DNA from: Nitrospirota bacterium
GTDB taxonomy: Bacteria; Nitrospirota; Thermodesulfovibrionia; Thermodesulfovibrionales; UBA6898
Length of the DNA stretch: 64,000 nt
Reading direction: 5' to 3'
Assembly (NCBI GenBank): GCA_016214855.1
Contig: JACRMT010000006.1
Location: forward strand, 1-64,000
Shown here: positions 56,732 to 64,000 of the stretch, one piece after another
How the letters are laid out: every line of letters begins with the position of its first letter
Position numbering within the stretch: position 1 is the first letter of the stretch
Notes under the pieces: generated by a model
The model's input: the letters and a program-made list of their open reading frames with translations, nothing else
The model's database searches: none
Told to the model about the DNA's origin: nothing
Position numbers and translations under genes: made by a program

Positions 56732-57736
56732 ATGAAGAAATTTGTAGTCATTGTTTTTGCCGTTGCAGCCCTCATGCTGCCTGTCATCTCTCATGCCGAG
56801 ATCAAGGCCGGCAGTTTTGAGATCGGACCTTACGTGGGGCATCATATCTTTGATGAGGCCGAGGATATTCATCGGAACAGCAGCGGGGAGCGGATCGGTT
56901 TTGACAACGGCGCTGTCTATGGCCTTCGTCTCGGATATAACATCACGAACAGGTTCGGTGTTGAAGCGGCATATGACCATATTGAGCATGCAGCAGATAT
57001 GGGGCATATTGATGCTCTTTACCACTTCACTCCTGAGAGGGCGTTCAATCCATTCTTTGTTGCCGGAATTGGGTACGCAAATATCAAGCCGGAGCAGAGG
57101 GATCATTACAATACTTTGATGGGCAATTTTGGTCTCGGTTTTAAATATTTCTTTAACCAGCATGTTGCACTCAGAGTTGATCTCAGGGATGTGATAACGA
57201 ACATGCAGAATGTTGTGGCTACTGCGGGTCTTACCTTCTCATTTGGCGGAAAGACCCCTGCACCTGCACCAGAGCCTGCACCGGCGCCGAAGCCGACGCC
57301 TCCTCCTCCTGCTCCAGAGCCTGCACCGGCACCGGCACCTGCGCCAAAGCCTGAAGTGAAACCCGCACCTGCGCCGGTAAAGATCGTACTTGAGGATGTG
57401 CATTTTGACTTTGACAAGGCTACGTTGACGAAAGAAGCTAAGACTATTCTGGCAAGGGATATTCAGACCCTCAAGACCAATCCATCGATCAAGGTCCAGG
57501 TCGAAGGACATACCTGTGCTCATGGCAAGGATGATTACAATATGGCCCTTGGCGAGAGACGGGCAAATGCTGTCAAGGAATATCTTGTTAAAGAAGGTAT
57601 TGCTGCTGACAGGCTCACGACCATCAGCTATGGTGAGACGAGACTTGCTATGCCTGAGACGCCTACTGCAAAGAACAAGAATGCAAAAGAGGCAAAAGAG
57701 AACAGGCGTGTGCACTTTGAGGTTATTGCAAAGTAA
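56732..57736 (+). CDS. OmpA-family outer-membrane protein
   Basis: A 334-residue protein: signal peptide (MKKFVVIVFAVAALMLPVIS, cleavage after SHA), an eight-strand-type barrel (about residues 24-172), a Pro/Ala-rich hinge (about 174-215, PAPEPAPAPKP repeats), and a C-terminal OmpA peptidoglycan-binding domain (VHFDFDKATLTKEA, VEGHTCAHGKDDYNMALGERRA). The barrel anchors in the outer membrane and the C-terminal domain holds the cell wall. Promoter and ribosome site are near consensus, so high expression is likely. A rho-independent terminator follows. Confidence 0.94.
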   Translation: MKKFVVIVFAVAALMLPVISHAEIKAGSFEIGPYVGHHIFDEAEDIHRNSSGERIGFDNGAVYGLRLGYNITNRFGVEAAYDHIEHAADMGHIDALYHFTPERAFNPFFVAGIGYANIKPEQRDHYNTLMGNFGLGFKYFFNQHVALRVDLRDVITNMQNVVATAGLTFSFGGKTPAPAPEPAPAPKPTPPPPAPEPAPAPAPAPKPEVKPAPAPVKIVLEDVHFDFDKATLTKEAKTILARDIQTLKTNPSIKVQVEGHTCAHGKDDYNMALGERRANAVKEYLVKEGIAADRLTTISYGETRLAMPETPTAKNKNAKEAKENRRVHFEVIAK

Positions 57737-57753
57737 TTTGCTATAATACAGGC

Positions 57754-57790
57754 AACCCCTGGCTATCCAAACGGTGGCCAGGGGTTTTTT
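57754..57790 (+). terminator. rho-independent terminator after the OmpA-family gene
   Basis: AACCCCTGGC (57754-57763) pairs with GCCAGGGGTT (57777-57786), 13-nt loop, then a T run to 57790. The right arm lies directly before the next gene's start. Confidence 0.9.
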
Positions 57791-57794
57791 ATTT

Positions 57795-59555
57795 ATGATG
57801 AAGAAAATTGTTTTACTCCTTGTCCTGAGCCTCATTGCTGCCTGCGCTTTGCAGCGGGAAATAGTGCAGCCGCCTCCTCAAATAATTCCCCCATCACCAC
57901 CTGTGGCAAGAAGAGAGCCTGTGCCAGTGCCAAAGCGCTACAAATCCGGTCTTGCCTGCGAGGAGAATACCTCAGCAGTCTTTAATCGAAGCGGCATCGA
58001 GATCCTGCCGTTCGTAAGACTTTCTTTTTTTGACCTTGACCATGACGGCAGGCAGGAACTGATCGCAGGCAGTAAGGACGGCTCTCTCAGACTGTATAAG
58101 AGGGACTTTTCAAGCCCGGACCGCAGGTGGGTCCTGATGAGCGGCTATTTCGACGGCATCAGGGTGGGGGCTTTTTCCGCCCCGGCTGTTGCTGACCTGG
58201 ATCTTGACGGAAACCCCGAGATCATTGTGGGCACCGGCGGGTTCTCTTCAGAATCGGGAAGGGTGATTGTATTCAGGAATGCGGGAGCGCTTGATAAGCC
58301 TGTATGGCAGGAGGTCGACATGCAGGTCATTGATGTGGGTGATGACGCTGCACCGGCAGTGATCGATGTGAACGGCGACAACAAGCCTGACCTTATTGTC
58401 GGTAACTCTGTTGGCGCACTCATGCTCTACAGAAACACATCTGCCCAGGGAGTTATATCCTTTGCCAGGGATGCTGACTATTTCAAGGGGGTCAACGTCG
58501 GCATGTACGGCATGCCGGCAGCAACCGTGAGCAATAACAGGGTTATCGTTGTGGCAGGCAACAGTATGGGAAAGCTCTACCTGCTCGAAAAACTGAATGG
58601 AACTGCGTCATGGCAGAAGTCCGGACTGAAAAAGGAATTCAGTCATTTTGCGGCCCCTGCCTTTATGCAGGATCGTGAAGATCCTGTGGCAGGCCTTGTC
58701 GTATCCGATGGAAACGGCCAGATACATTATTTCAGGAATGCAAAGGCAGATTATCGGCACTGGGAGGAGCAGACCGCTTTTCTTGCCGGAAGGATCATGC
58801 CGGGACCGGCCTGCACGCCTGCTATGACCGAGCTTGGCAGCAAGTCCTGTATGGTGACAGGCAATATCAACGGGGAGATGAAGATCTTCGAGTTCCAGCC
58901 CAATGCCGAGAGCCTGCCATGGGCAGAGAAACCTAACTTTTTCAAGGGGATCAAGCTCTCAGGTTATGCGCGAGGCACCGTGGTCTCCTGGCAGGGACGA
59001 TATTTGCTTATAACCGGTCAGCAGGACGGCTATGTTCGGGCGTTCCTTAATATGGGCACTGAGGATAACCCGGCGTGGAAAGAACAGAAGGATTTTTTCA
59101 GGGGGGTGCCAAAGACCTTTCATGCATCGCCAACGGTCTTTGACCTCGACGGTGATGGAATGTGGGAGCTGGTCGTAGGAGACGTCGACGGAAACGTGAA
59201 TGCTTATCGCATGGAGAATCTACCGTCAAATATGCCGTTCTGGACAAAGATAGAAGACGTTTTTGCCGGTGTCAGGACGGACCGCTATGCGTCACCGTCA
59301 CTGGTGCATGATGATGAGCGTATCTATCTCTTTGTGGGGCAGCAGGATGGCGGCATACGTCTCTATTCGGCGAAGATCGTGCAGAAGGGAATGCCGGTGT
59401 TTTCGCGCGAGGAGTTGTTGACCAACCTGATGGTCAACAACCACAGTTCACCATCAGTGTTCATGAATAAAGGTGTCATGGAGTTGTCTGTTGGTGATTA
59501 TAACGGCAATCTCAGGCACTTCGCCTGCAAGTCGGACCGCGTCGAACTGCGCTGA
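57795..59555 (+). CDS. lipoprotein with FG-GAP/VCBS-type repeats
   Basis: A 586-residue lipoprotein: MMKKIVLLLVLSLIAAC gives a lipobox with Cys17, then a Pro-rich linker and a propeller of FG-GAP-like repeats. Calcium-loop motifs recur: DLDHDGRQE, DLDLDGNPE, DVNGDNKPD, DLDGDGMWE. Such propellers bind ligands or partners at the cell surface. The start is the ATG pair at 57795/57798; a longer frame from GTG at 57774 would begin inside the terminator stem. No strong ribosome site apart from the GGGG of the terminator arm, about 10 nt upstream. Confidence 0.85.
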   Translation: MMKKIVLLLVLSLIAACALQREIVQPPPQIIPPSPPVARREPVPVPKRYKSGLACEENTSAVFNRSGIEILPFVRLSFFDLDHDGRQELIAGSKDGSLRLYKRDFSSPDRRWVLMSGYFDGIRVGAFSAPAVADLDLDGNPEIIVGTGGFSSESGRVIVFRNAGALDKPVWQEVDMQVIDVGDDAAPAVIDVNGDNKPDLIVGNSVGALMLYRNTSAQGVISFARDADYFKGVNVGMYGMPAATVSNNRVIVVAGNSMGKLYLLEKLNGTASWQKSGLKKEFSHFAAPAFMQDREDPVAGLVVSDGNGQIHYFRNAKADYRHWEEQTAFLAGRIMPGPACTPAMTELGSKSCMVTGNINGEMKIFEFQPNAESLPWAEKPNFFKGIKLSGYARGTVVSWQGRYLLITGQQDGYVRAFLNMGTEDNPAWKEQKDFFRGVPKTFHASPTVFDLDGDGMWELVVGDVDGNVNAYRMENLPSNMPFWTKIEDVFAGVRTDRYASPSLVHDDERIYLFVGQQDGGIRLYSAKIVQKGMPVFSREELLTNLMVNNHSSPSVFMNKGVMELSVGDYNGNLRHFACKSDRVELR

Positions 59556-59578
59556 AACAGAGGTCAGCTTCGAGGTAT

Positions 59579-59608
59579 TTTCTCTTGTTGCAGGAGAGAA
59601 AGTTTTTC
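59579..59608 (+). terminator. rho-independent terminator after the lipoprotein gene
   Basis: TTTCTCT (59579-59585) and AGAGAAA (59595-59601) form a 7-bp stem with a 9-nt loop, followed by GTTTTT. Confidence 0.65.
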
Positions 59609-59650
59609 ATTCCGCCATGCTTTTAATTCATATTTCGTTTACAACGCCAA

Positions 59651-59659
59651 TGGTATAAT
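59651..59659 (+). promoter_or_regulatory. extended -10 promoter of the glutaredoxin-copA operon
   Basis: TGGTATAAT, an extended -10 box; no good -35 is visible at the expected distance. It lies 39 nt before the GTG start at 59699. Confidence 0.5.
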
Positions 59660-59698
59660 GAACACGATGTGTAACTTTTTGACAAGGATGTCCATGTC

Positions 59699-59962
59699 GT
59701 GAAAAAAGAGATCATACTTTACACTGCAGCCAATTGACATGACTGTCATGCACTGGAAGAGTTCCTTTCAGATAAGGGCCTGCACGTTACGGTAAAAGAC
59801 GTCACGAAGGACCTTTCCGCGCGTGAGGAACTCGTGAAAAAATACGGCCGTATGGCAACGCCGACACTCGTGATCAACGACAAGGTTATCGTGGGGTTCA
59901 GGCAGAAGCAGGATGAAATAGAAAAAGAGATCGCGCTTATCAAGGGAGAAGATAATGGCTGA
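59699..59962 (+). CDS. glutaredoxin-like selenoprotein (in-frame TGA read as selenocysteine)
   Basis: With TGA at 59735-59737 read as Sec, a GTG start at 59699 gives an 87-residue thioredoxin-fold protein beginning [12 protein letters not shown][12 protein letters not shown]. The TGA stands exactly where glutaredoxins have the first Cys of CXXC, leaving a UXXC motif. The rest is intact: [20 protein letters not shown], the cis-Pro segment [11 protein letters not shown], and the closing [11 protein letters not shown]. No other stop occurs. AAGGA at 59684-59688 is a fair ribosome site. A SECIS-like hairpin follows the TGA. The end overlaps copA by 8 nt, so both are one operon. Conventional callers would miss or truncate it. 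A nonsense mutation is the alternative. Confidence 0.82.
59753..59771 (+). promoter_or_regulatory. candidate bacterial SECIS element
   Basis: CTGGAA (59753-59758) pairs with TTTCAG (59766-59771), six pairs including one G-U, around a 7-nt loop GAGTTCC that begins with G. The loop starts 21 nt after the TGA, within the usual bacterial range for SelB recruitment. Confidence 0.6.
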
Positions 59963-62417
59963 AGAAGTTTCAGATACATCAAAGAGGATCGATCTGCCGA
60001 TCACCGGCATGTCCTGCGCATCCTGCGCGAGCCATGTCGAGAACGCCCTGTCAGAACTAAAGGGCGTGTCGAGCGCTTCGGTGAATTATGCCGCAGAAAA
60101 GGCGACCGTGCTGTTCGATCCTTCGCAGATCACTGTCCCTGAATTTATCAGTGCCGTCATTGATCAGGGTTACGGCGTTCCCCTGTCGCGCATAACTCTG
60201 CCTGTACAGGGGATGACCTGCGCTGCCTGTGTGTCAGCAGTCGAGAATGTGCTCAGGGAACTCGACGGTGTTATAAGCGCTGCAGTGAACTTTGCGACCG
60301 AGAAGGCGACGATTGAGTATATCCCGTCACTGGTCGGCATCCGGGACTTTAAAAATATTATCAAAGAGGCCGGGTACGAGGTCGTTGAGGCTGAGCAGGG
60401 CGAAGATATCGTTGAGAAGGAGCAGAAGGAGCGGGAGAGGGCATATAAAGAGCTGAAGACAAAAGTGATCATCGGTGCAGTCCTGGCTGTCCCGCTCATG
60501 CTGCTGATGCAGTGGAACCATATCTTCAGCCACGGATTTCATATCCCTATGCAGTTCAATCATCTGATCCAGCTTGTTCTTGCAACACCGGTGCAGTTCT
60601 GGATCGGCAGGCATTTCTATACGGGGGCACTTGCCGCTGCCCGCCACCGGACAACGAACATGAATACGCTGATAGCCATCGGCACTTCATCTGCGTATCT
60701 GTACAGCATTGTCGCCACCTTCTTCCCGGAGCTCTTTGCGATCAAGGGATACTCGGCTGAGGTCTATTTCGATACCTCGGCAACGATCATCGTGCTGATC
60801 CTGCTCGGCAGGCTTTTCGAGGCCCGCGCCAAAGGCCAGACCTCAGAGGCGATCAAGAAGCTGATCGGGCTTCAGGCAAAGACAGCCCGCGTCATAAAGG
60901 ATGGCAGGGAGACGGACGTCCCGATCGAGGATGTCGAGATGGGCGATATCATGCTTGTGAGACCTGGCGAAAAGATACCCGTTGATGGCGTCATCAAAGA
61001 CGGCTATTCCTCGGTGGACGAGTCCATGGTAACAGGCGAATCGATCCCTGTTGAAAAAAATGCCGGAGCGCAGGTGATCGGCGGAACGATCAACAAGACC
61101 GGTTCTTTCCGGTTTGAGGCGGTAAAGGTGGGCAGGGAGACAATGCTCTCCCATATCATCGAGATGGTCCAGTCAGCGCAGGGATCCAAGCCGCCTATTG
61201 CGCGGCTGGCTGATGTCATTGCATCCTATTTCGTGCCTGCAGTTATCGGCATTGCCGCGCTGACTTTTGCAGTCTGGTATTTTTTCGGGCCGGCGCCTGC
61301 ATTTACCTATGCTGTCCTGAACTTTATCGCCGTGCTGATCATCGCCTGTCCCTGTTCGCTTGGTCTTGCTACGCCGACATCCATAATGGTCGGCACAGGC
61401 AAGGGCGCAGAGAACGGTATCCTGATCAGGAGCGGCGAGGCTCTTGAAAAAACTCACAAGATAACGGCGATTGTGTTTGATAAGACAGGAACGCTCACCA
61501 AAGGACGGCCTGAGGTGACGGATATGATTGCGAAGGGCATGGAAGAAAAAGATCTGCTTTTTTACGCAGCCTCTGCGGAGAAGGGTTCTGAGCATCCCTT
61601 GGGCGAATCGATCATAAAGAAGGCGCAGGAGACGGGCTTGGCTATCGCAGATCCTGAGCAGTTTCAGGCGGTCCCGGGACATGGCATCAAGGCAGTTATT
61701 CGGGGACGGGCGGTGCTCCTCGGCAACCTGAAATTTATGAAGGATGAGGGTGTTGATCTGACGGCATTGACCGCTGAATCGGACACGCTCTCGCTGCAGG
61801 GAAAGACCCCGATGTTTGTGAGCGTTGATAGCGCTGCTGCGGGGATCATTGCCGTTGCGGACACGCTCAGGGCGGAATCTGTGGCGGCAGTGAAGCAGCT
61901 CCATGCCCTTGGTATTGAGGTTGTGATGATCACCGGCGATAATAAGCGCACCGGCGAGGCAATAGCAAGACAGGCAGGCATAGACAGGGTGCTGGCTGAG
62001 GTGCTGCCGCAGGACAAGGCTGCTGAGGTGAAGAAACTCCAGGCAGAGGGTAAGGTCGTTGCGATGGTCGGAGACGGTATTAACGATGCTCCTGCGCTTG
62101 CCCAGGCAGACGTTGGCATTGCGATCGGCACCGGAACTGACGTTGCGATGGAGGCTTCTGACATTACGCTCATAGCGGGCAACATCAAGGGAGTGGTCAC
62201 AGCAATAGCGCTCTCAAAGGCAACTATGAGGAACATCAAACAGAACCTCTTTTGGGCCTTTGCGTACAATGTCATTCTCATTCCCGTTGCAGCGGGTGTG
62301 CTCTTCCCTTTCTTCGGCATACTCCTGAATCCGATGCTTGCTGCAGGGGCCATGGGCTTTTCATCGGTCACGGTCGTGACGAATGCCCTGCGATTGAGAA
62401 GGTTCAAACCAGCGTGA
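59955..62417 (+). CDS. copA: copper-translocating P1B-type ATPase
   Basis: An 820-residue Cu+ export ATPase. Two N-terminal metal-binding domains carry [12 protein letters not shown] and [12 protein letters not shown]. The membrane metal site is CPC in [15 protein letters not shown] (about residue 465), the phosphorylation site DKTGTLTKG (about 510), the class motif SEHPLGE, and the hinge [20 protein letters not shown]. Eight membrane segments as expected for P1B ATPases. It moves Cu+ from the cytoplasm outwards. Translation is probably coupled to the upstream Sec-glutaredoxin, whose stop overlaps this ATG region. Confidence 0.97.
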   Translation: MAEEVSDTSKRIDLPITGMSCASCASHVENALSELKGVSSASVNYAAEKATVLFDPSQITVPEFISAVIDQGYGVPLSRITLPVQGMTCAACVSAVENVLRELDGVISAAVNFATEKATIEYIPSLVGIRDFKNIIKEAGYEVVEAEQGEDIVEKEQKERERAYKELKTKVIIGAVLAVPLMLLMQWNHIFSHGFHIPMQFNHLIQLVLATPVQFWIGRHFYTGALAAARHRTTNMNTLIAIGTSSAYLYSIVATFFPELFAIKGYSAEVYFDTSATIIVLILLGRLFEARAKGQTSEAIKKLIGLQAKTARVIKDGRETDVPIEDVEMGDIMLVRPGEKIPVDGVIKDGYSSVDESMVTGESIPVEKNAGAQVIGGTINKTGSFRFEAVKVGRETMLSHIIEMVQSAQGSKPPIARLADVIASYFVPAVIGIAALTFAVWYFFGPAPAFTYAVLNFIAVLIIACPCSLGLATPTSIMVGTGKGAENGILIRSGEALEKTHKITAIVFDKTGTLTKGRPEVTDMIAKGMEEKDLLFYAASAEKGSEHPLGESIIKKAQETGLAIADPEQFQAVPGHGIKAVIRGRAVLLGNLKFMKDEGVDLTALTAESDTLSLQGKTPMFVSVDSAAAGIIAVADTLRAESVAAVKQLHALGIEVVMITGDNKRTGEAIARQAGIDRVLAEVLPQDKAAEVKKLQAEGKVVAMVGDGINDAPALAQADVGIAIGTGTDVAMEASDITLIAGNIKGVVTAIALSKATMRNIKQNLFWAFAYNVILIPVAAGVLFPFFGILLNPMLAAGAMGFSSVTVVTNALRLRRFKPA

Positions 62418-62461
62418 TTGATGCGAAAACCGCTTGAGCCTGATATTTGTATAGCTACTGA

Positions 62462-62812
62462 TTGAAAAGGCAAAATGTCGGACAGGGAGACTTATTTCTT
62501 TTTTTCGGGTGGTTTCGCCGGGTCCTAAAATCTAACGACAAACTCTGTTACGACCTCGACGCGCCACACATTCATTGCCTCTTTGGATGGCTCCAAGTTG
62601 GCAACGTGTATCACCCCGGTGCAGAAGACAGCATTCTACCAAAGTGGGCTTTTGACCATCCCCATGTCCAATACGCCGGTGAGGATTACTACAAGCGTGC
62701 AAAGAACAATACTCTTTATATTGCATCTCCTTGCCAGTTTGTCTTGGACTGTGAGAATTGCCCGAAGGCGCTGGACTGGATCAAAGAGATATTCAAGGCA
62801 AATATAGTATGA
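62462..62812 (+). pseudogene. shortened Nmad3-like (nucleotide modification associated) fragment
   Basis: The 116-codon frame carries GQGDLFLFFGWFRRV and IHCLFGWLQVGNVY, typical of the middle of Nmad3 proteins, then NTLYIAS followed at once by PCQFVLDCENCPKALDWI, which resembles the family's C-terminal end. The N-terminal half and a central segment appear missing. The only start is a TTG 44 nt after copA. I read it as a decayed gene from a phage or DNA-modification context; a genuine short protein is possible. Confidence 0.5.
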
Positions 62813-62819
62813 TGAGAAT

Positions 62820-62851
62820 AATGACAATGCTTGCTGTTGTTACGTTATAAT
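62820..62851 (+). promoter_or_regulatory. promoter of hicBA
   Basis: TATAAT at 62846-62851 with ATGACA (62821-62826) 19 nt upstream as a weak -35. GAGGAGG at 62861-62867 precedes the hicB ATG by 6 nt. Confidence 0.5.
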
Positions 62852-62873
62852 GTTTTGACTGAGGAGGCCCATA

Positions 62874-63086
62874 ATGAATGCAGAATATACGGCAATAATA
62901 AAGCAGTCTGGAGACTGGTGGATTGGGTGGGTGGAAGAAATTCCTGGTGTTAATTGTCAGGAACGTACCCATAACGAATTACTTGAGAGCCTTCGCATTA
63001 CACTGAAGGAGGCTCTTGAATGTAACCGCCAAGACGCACTTGCGGCAGTGGGTTCAGGGTATACAGAAGAAAAAATTGCGGTATGA
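62874..63086 (+). CDS. hicB: HicB-family antitoxin
   Basis: A 70-residue HicB with the partly degraded RNase H-like fold: YTAIIKQSGDWWIGWVEEIPGVNCQERTHNELLESLRITLKEAL. No separate DNA-binding domain follows, so this is the short type. It precedes hicA with a 4-nt overlap and has its own promoter. Confidence 0.88.
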   Translation: MNAEYTAIIKQSGDWWIGWVEEIPGVNCQERTHNELLESLRITLKEALECNRQDALAAVGSGYTEEKIAV

Positions 63087-63268
63087 AACGCAATGACTTT
63101 TTGAAACATCTCCGATCGCAGGGATGCGAATTTGTTAGAGAGGGCGGTCGTCATTCATGGTGGGGAAACCCAAATCAAAATAAACGGTCATCTGTTCCGA
63201 GACATACTGAAATTGATGACAATCTCGCAAAGAAAATATGTAAAGACCTTGGAATAAAACAGCCCTGA
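63083..63268 (+). CDS. hicA: HicA-family mRNA interferase toxin
   Basis: A 61-residue HicA: MKRNDFLKHLRSQGCEFVREGGRHSWW holds the dsRNA-binding-like fold and the catalytic His of GGRHSWW; SVPRHTEIDDNLAKKICKDLGI closes the family pattern. HicA cleaves mRNA when not bound by HicB. Gene order is antitoxin first, the reverse of the first described hicAB loci but common. Confidence 0.9.
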   Translation: MKRNDFLKHLRSQGCEFVREGGRHSWWGNPNQNKRSSVPRHTEIDDNLAKKICKDLGIKQP

Positions 63269-63286
63269 CAAATCAATCATATGAGC

Positions 63287-64000
63287 TCACTTGACGATCC
63301 TTTTCTTCATCAGCCGGAAGGGATAGGGGGCGAGGATAAGGGCAACGACCACGAGCCAGAGGACGTTCCACCCTGCAGCTGCAACATGGCCCTGCGAGAA
63401 TGACCTGCATACGTTCACCATATGATAGAGCGGTGTGAAGAACGCGATCCTGGAGACAAGCGGGGGAAGGTTGTCCAACGGGAAGAAGATGCCCGAGAAA
63501 AGGAACATGGGCGTCATGAAGAGCGTATAGAAGTAATTGAATGAATCAATGCCCGGAACGATCGCTACAAAGATCATCGAGATCTCGGCAAAAATAAGTC
63601 CGCTGATAAAAAGCACCGGAAGCACGGCAACAATGGCAGCAGAATCCACCAGCCCCAGGGCAGATATGACGATCATGATGATCGTTCCGTAGATAACACT
63701 TTTTGCCGCCCCCCACATAAGCTCGCCGGCAACAAGGTCATAGATATTGACCGGTGTTGCGAGGATAGCGTCAAAGGTCTTCTGATAGGTCATGCGCACA
63801 AAGGTGCCGTAGGTGCATTCATACACGGCTGCGAACATGGACGACGAGGCGATCATGCCCGGTGCAATGAAATTGATATACGGCAGACCGTTGATCTCCT
63901 TCACATAGGCCCCAAGCCCAAGCCCCATCGCCCAGAGGTAGAGAATGGGTTCTGCGAAGTTCAGCGCAAGGCTCGATTTATAGAGCTTGGTGAAGACCGT
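63287..64000 (-). CDS. ABC-2 type transporter permease (5' end outside the window)
   Basis: The minus-strand frame is open to the window edge; 237 residues are visible, beginning TVFTKLYKSSLALNFAEPILYLWAMGLGLG. At least five membrane segments follow, with FIAPGMIASSSMFAAVYECTYG and TPMFLFSGIFFPLDNLP, the pattern of NodJ/ABC-2 permeases that export polysaccharides, drugs or lipids. The matching ATPase would lie beyond the right edge. An internal ATG at 63928 is not the start, because homologous sequence precedes it. Confidence 0.88.
   Translation of the reverse strand, partial: TVFTKLYKSSLALNFAEPILYLWAMGLGLGAYVKEINGLPYINFIAPGMIASSSMFAAVYECTYGTFVRMTYQKTFDAILATPVNIYDLVAGELMWGAAKSVIYGTIIMIVISALGLVDSAAIVAVLPVLFISGLIFAEISMIFVAIVPGIDSFNYFYTLFMTPMFLFSGIFFPLDNLPPLVSRIAFFTPLYHMVNVCRSFSQGHVAAAGWNVLWLVVVALILAPYPFRLMKKRIVK

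Noticed and set aside
57239-57835. 198-codon minus-strand frame opposite the OmpA-family gene
   Set aside because: It is the complement of the Pro/Ala-rich hinge and consists of Arg/Cys-rich low-complexity sequence; no ribosome site and fully overlapped by a well-supported gene.
59735-59737. TGA in the glutaredoxin gene as a simple nonsense mutation
   Set aside because: The codon coincides with the catalytic Cys, the rest of the gene is intact and a SECIS-like hairpin follows; selenocysteine explains the facts better, though not proven.

Overview
The window reads as a chromosome segment of a Gram-negative, probably anaerobic or microaerophilic environmental bacterium. Evidence for an outer membrane is an OmpA-family porin, a 666-residue outer-membrane barrel and several lipoprotein signals. 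The mix of GH57 glycosidase, a decaheme lipoprotein cytochrome with an MtrB/PioB-like barrel, Cys-rich PAS sensors and very large secreted multidomain proteins is typical of Nitrospirota (Thermodesulfovibrionia-like) or related deltaproteobacterial-type lineages. That assignment is inference from gene content; no rRNA gene is present.

Layout. 1-2.6 kb (minus): accessory DNA with a STAND-type ATPase, the start of a further gene, and a RelE/Phd-type toxin-antitoxin pair with its own promoter and operator-like repeats. 2.7-13.3 kb (minus): housekeeping genes (DHH phosphoesterase, GH57 glycosidase, ftsB, enolase, an unknown helical protein, dihydrolipoyl dehydrogenase, glycine cleavage H protein, mutS), mostly tightly spaced or overlapping. 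13.4-16.2 kb (plus): yceD-rpmF-plsX-fabH behind a good sigma70-type promoter. 16.3-18.5 kb (minus): nfeD-slipin-TVP38 membrane cluster. 18.68 kb: tRNA-Asn. 19.0-25.1 kb (plus): decaheme cytochrome, MtrB-like barrel, periplasmic binding protein and chemoreceptor, overlapping or closely spaced, apparently an electron-transfer plus sensing operon. 25.2-27.9 kb (minus): a large hybrid histidine kinase with a periplasmic binding-protein sensor domain.

28.1-53.2 kb (plus) is the most unusual part. A secreted transglutaminase-like gene, apparently broken by a frameshift, is followed by a 1574-residue Ig/hydrolase protein, two small exported proteins, a relic REP-associated transposase between 83-bp direct repeats, and one 17.5-kb open reading frame for a 5822-residue secreted mosaic protein (putative zinc peptidase, prenyltransferase-like toroid, CARDB, FlgD-Ig, two beta-propellers, fibronectin III, discoidin, Ig-like and amidotransferase-like modules). 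Some modules look inserted inside others. Several dispersed short-repeat families have been incorporated in frame into these proteins.

53.3-64 kb: aat, clpA-clpS (minus), ompA and an FG-GAP-like lipoprotein (plus), then a small glutaredoxin-like gene whose first active-site Cys codon is TGA, followed by a SECIS-like hairpin (a probable selenoprotein), overlapping copA (Cu+ ATPase). A decayed Nmad3-like fragment, a hicBA toxin-antitoxin pair and the 3' part of an ABC-2 permease gene close the window.

The best candidates for undescribed biology are the selenocysteine glutaredoxin-copA pair, the mosaic giant protein with nested modules and a duplicated leader around a transposase relic, and the cytochrome-porin-chemoreceptor operon.
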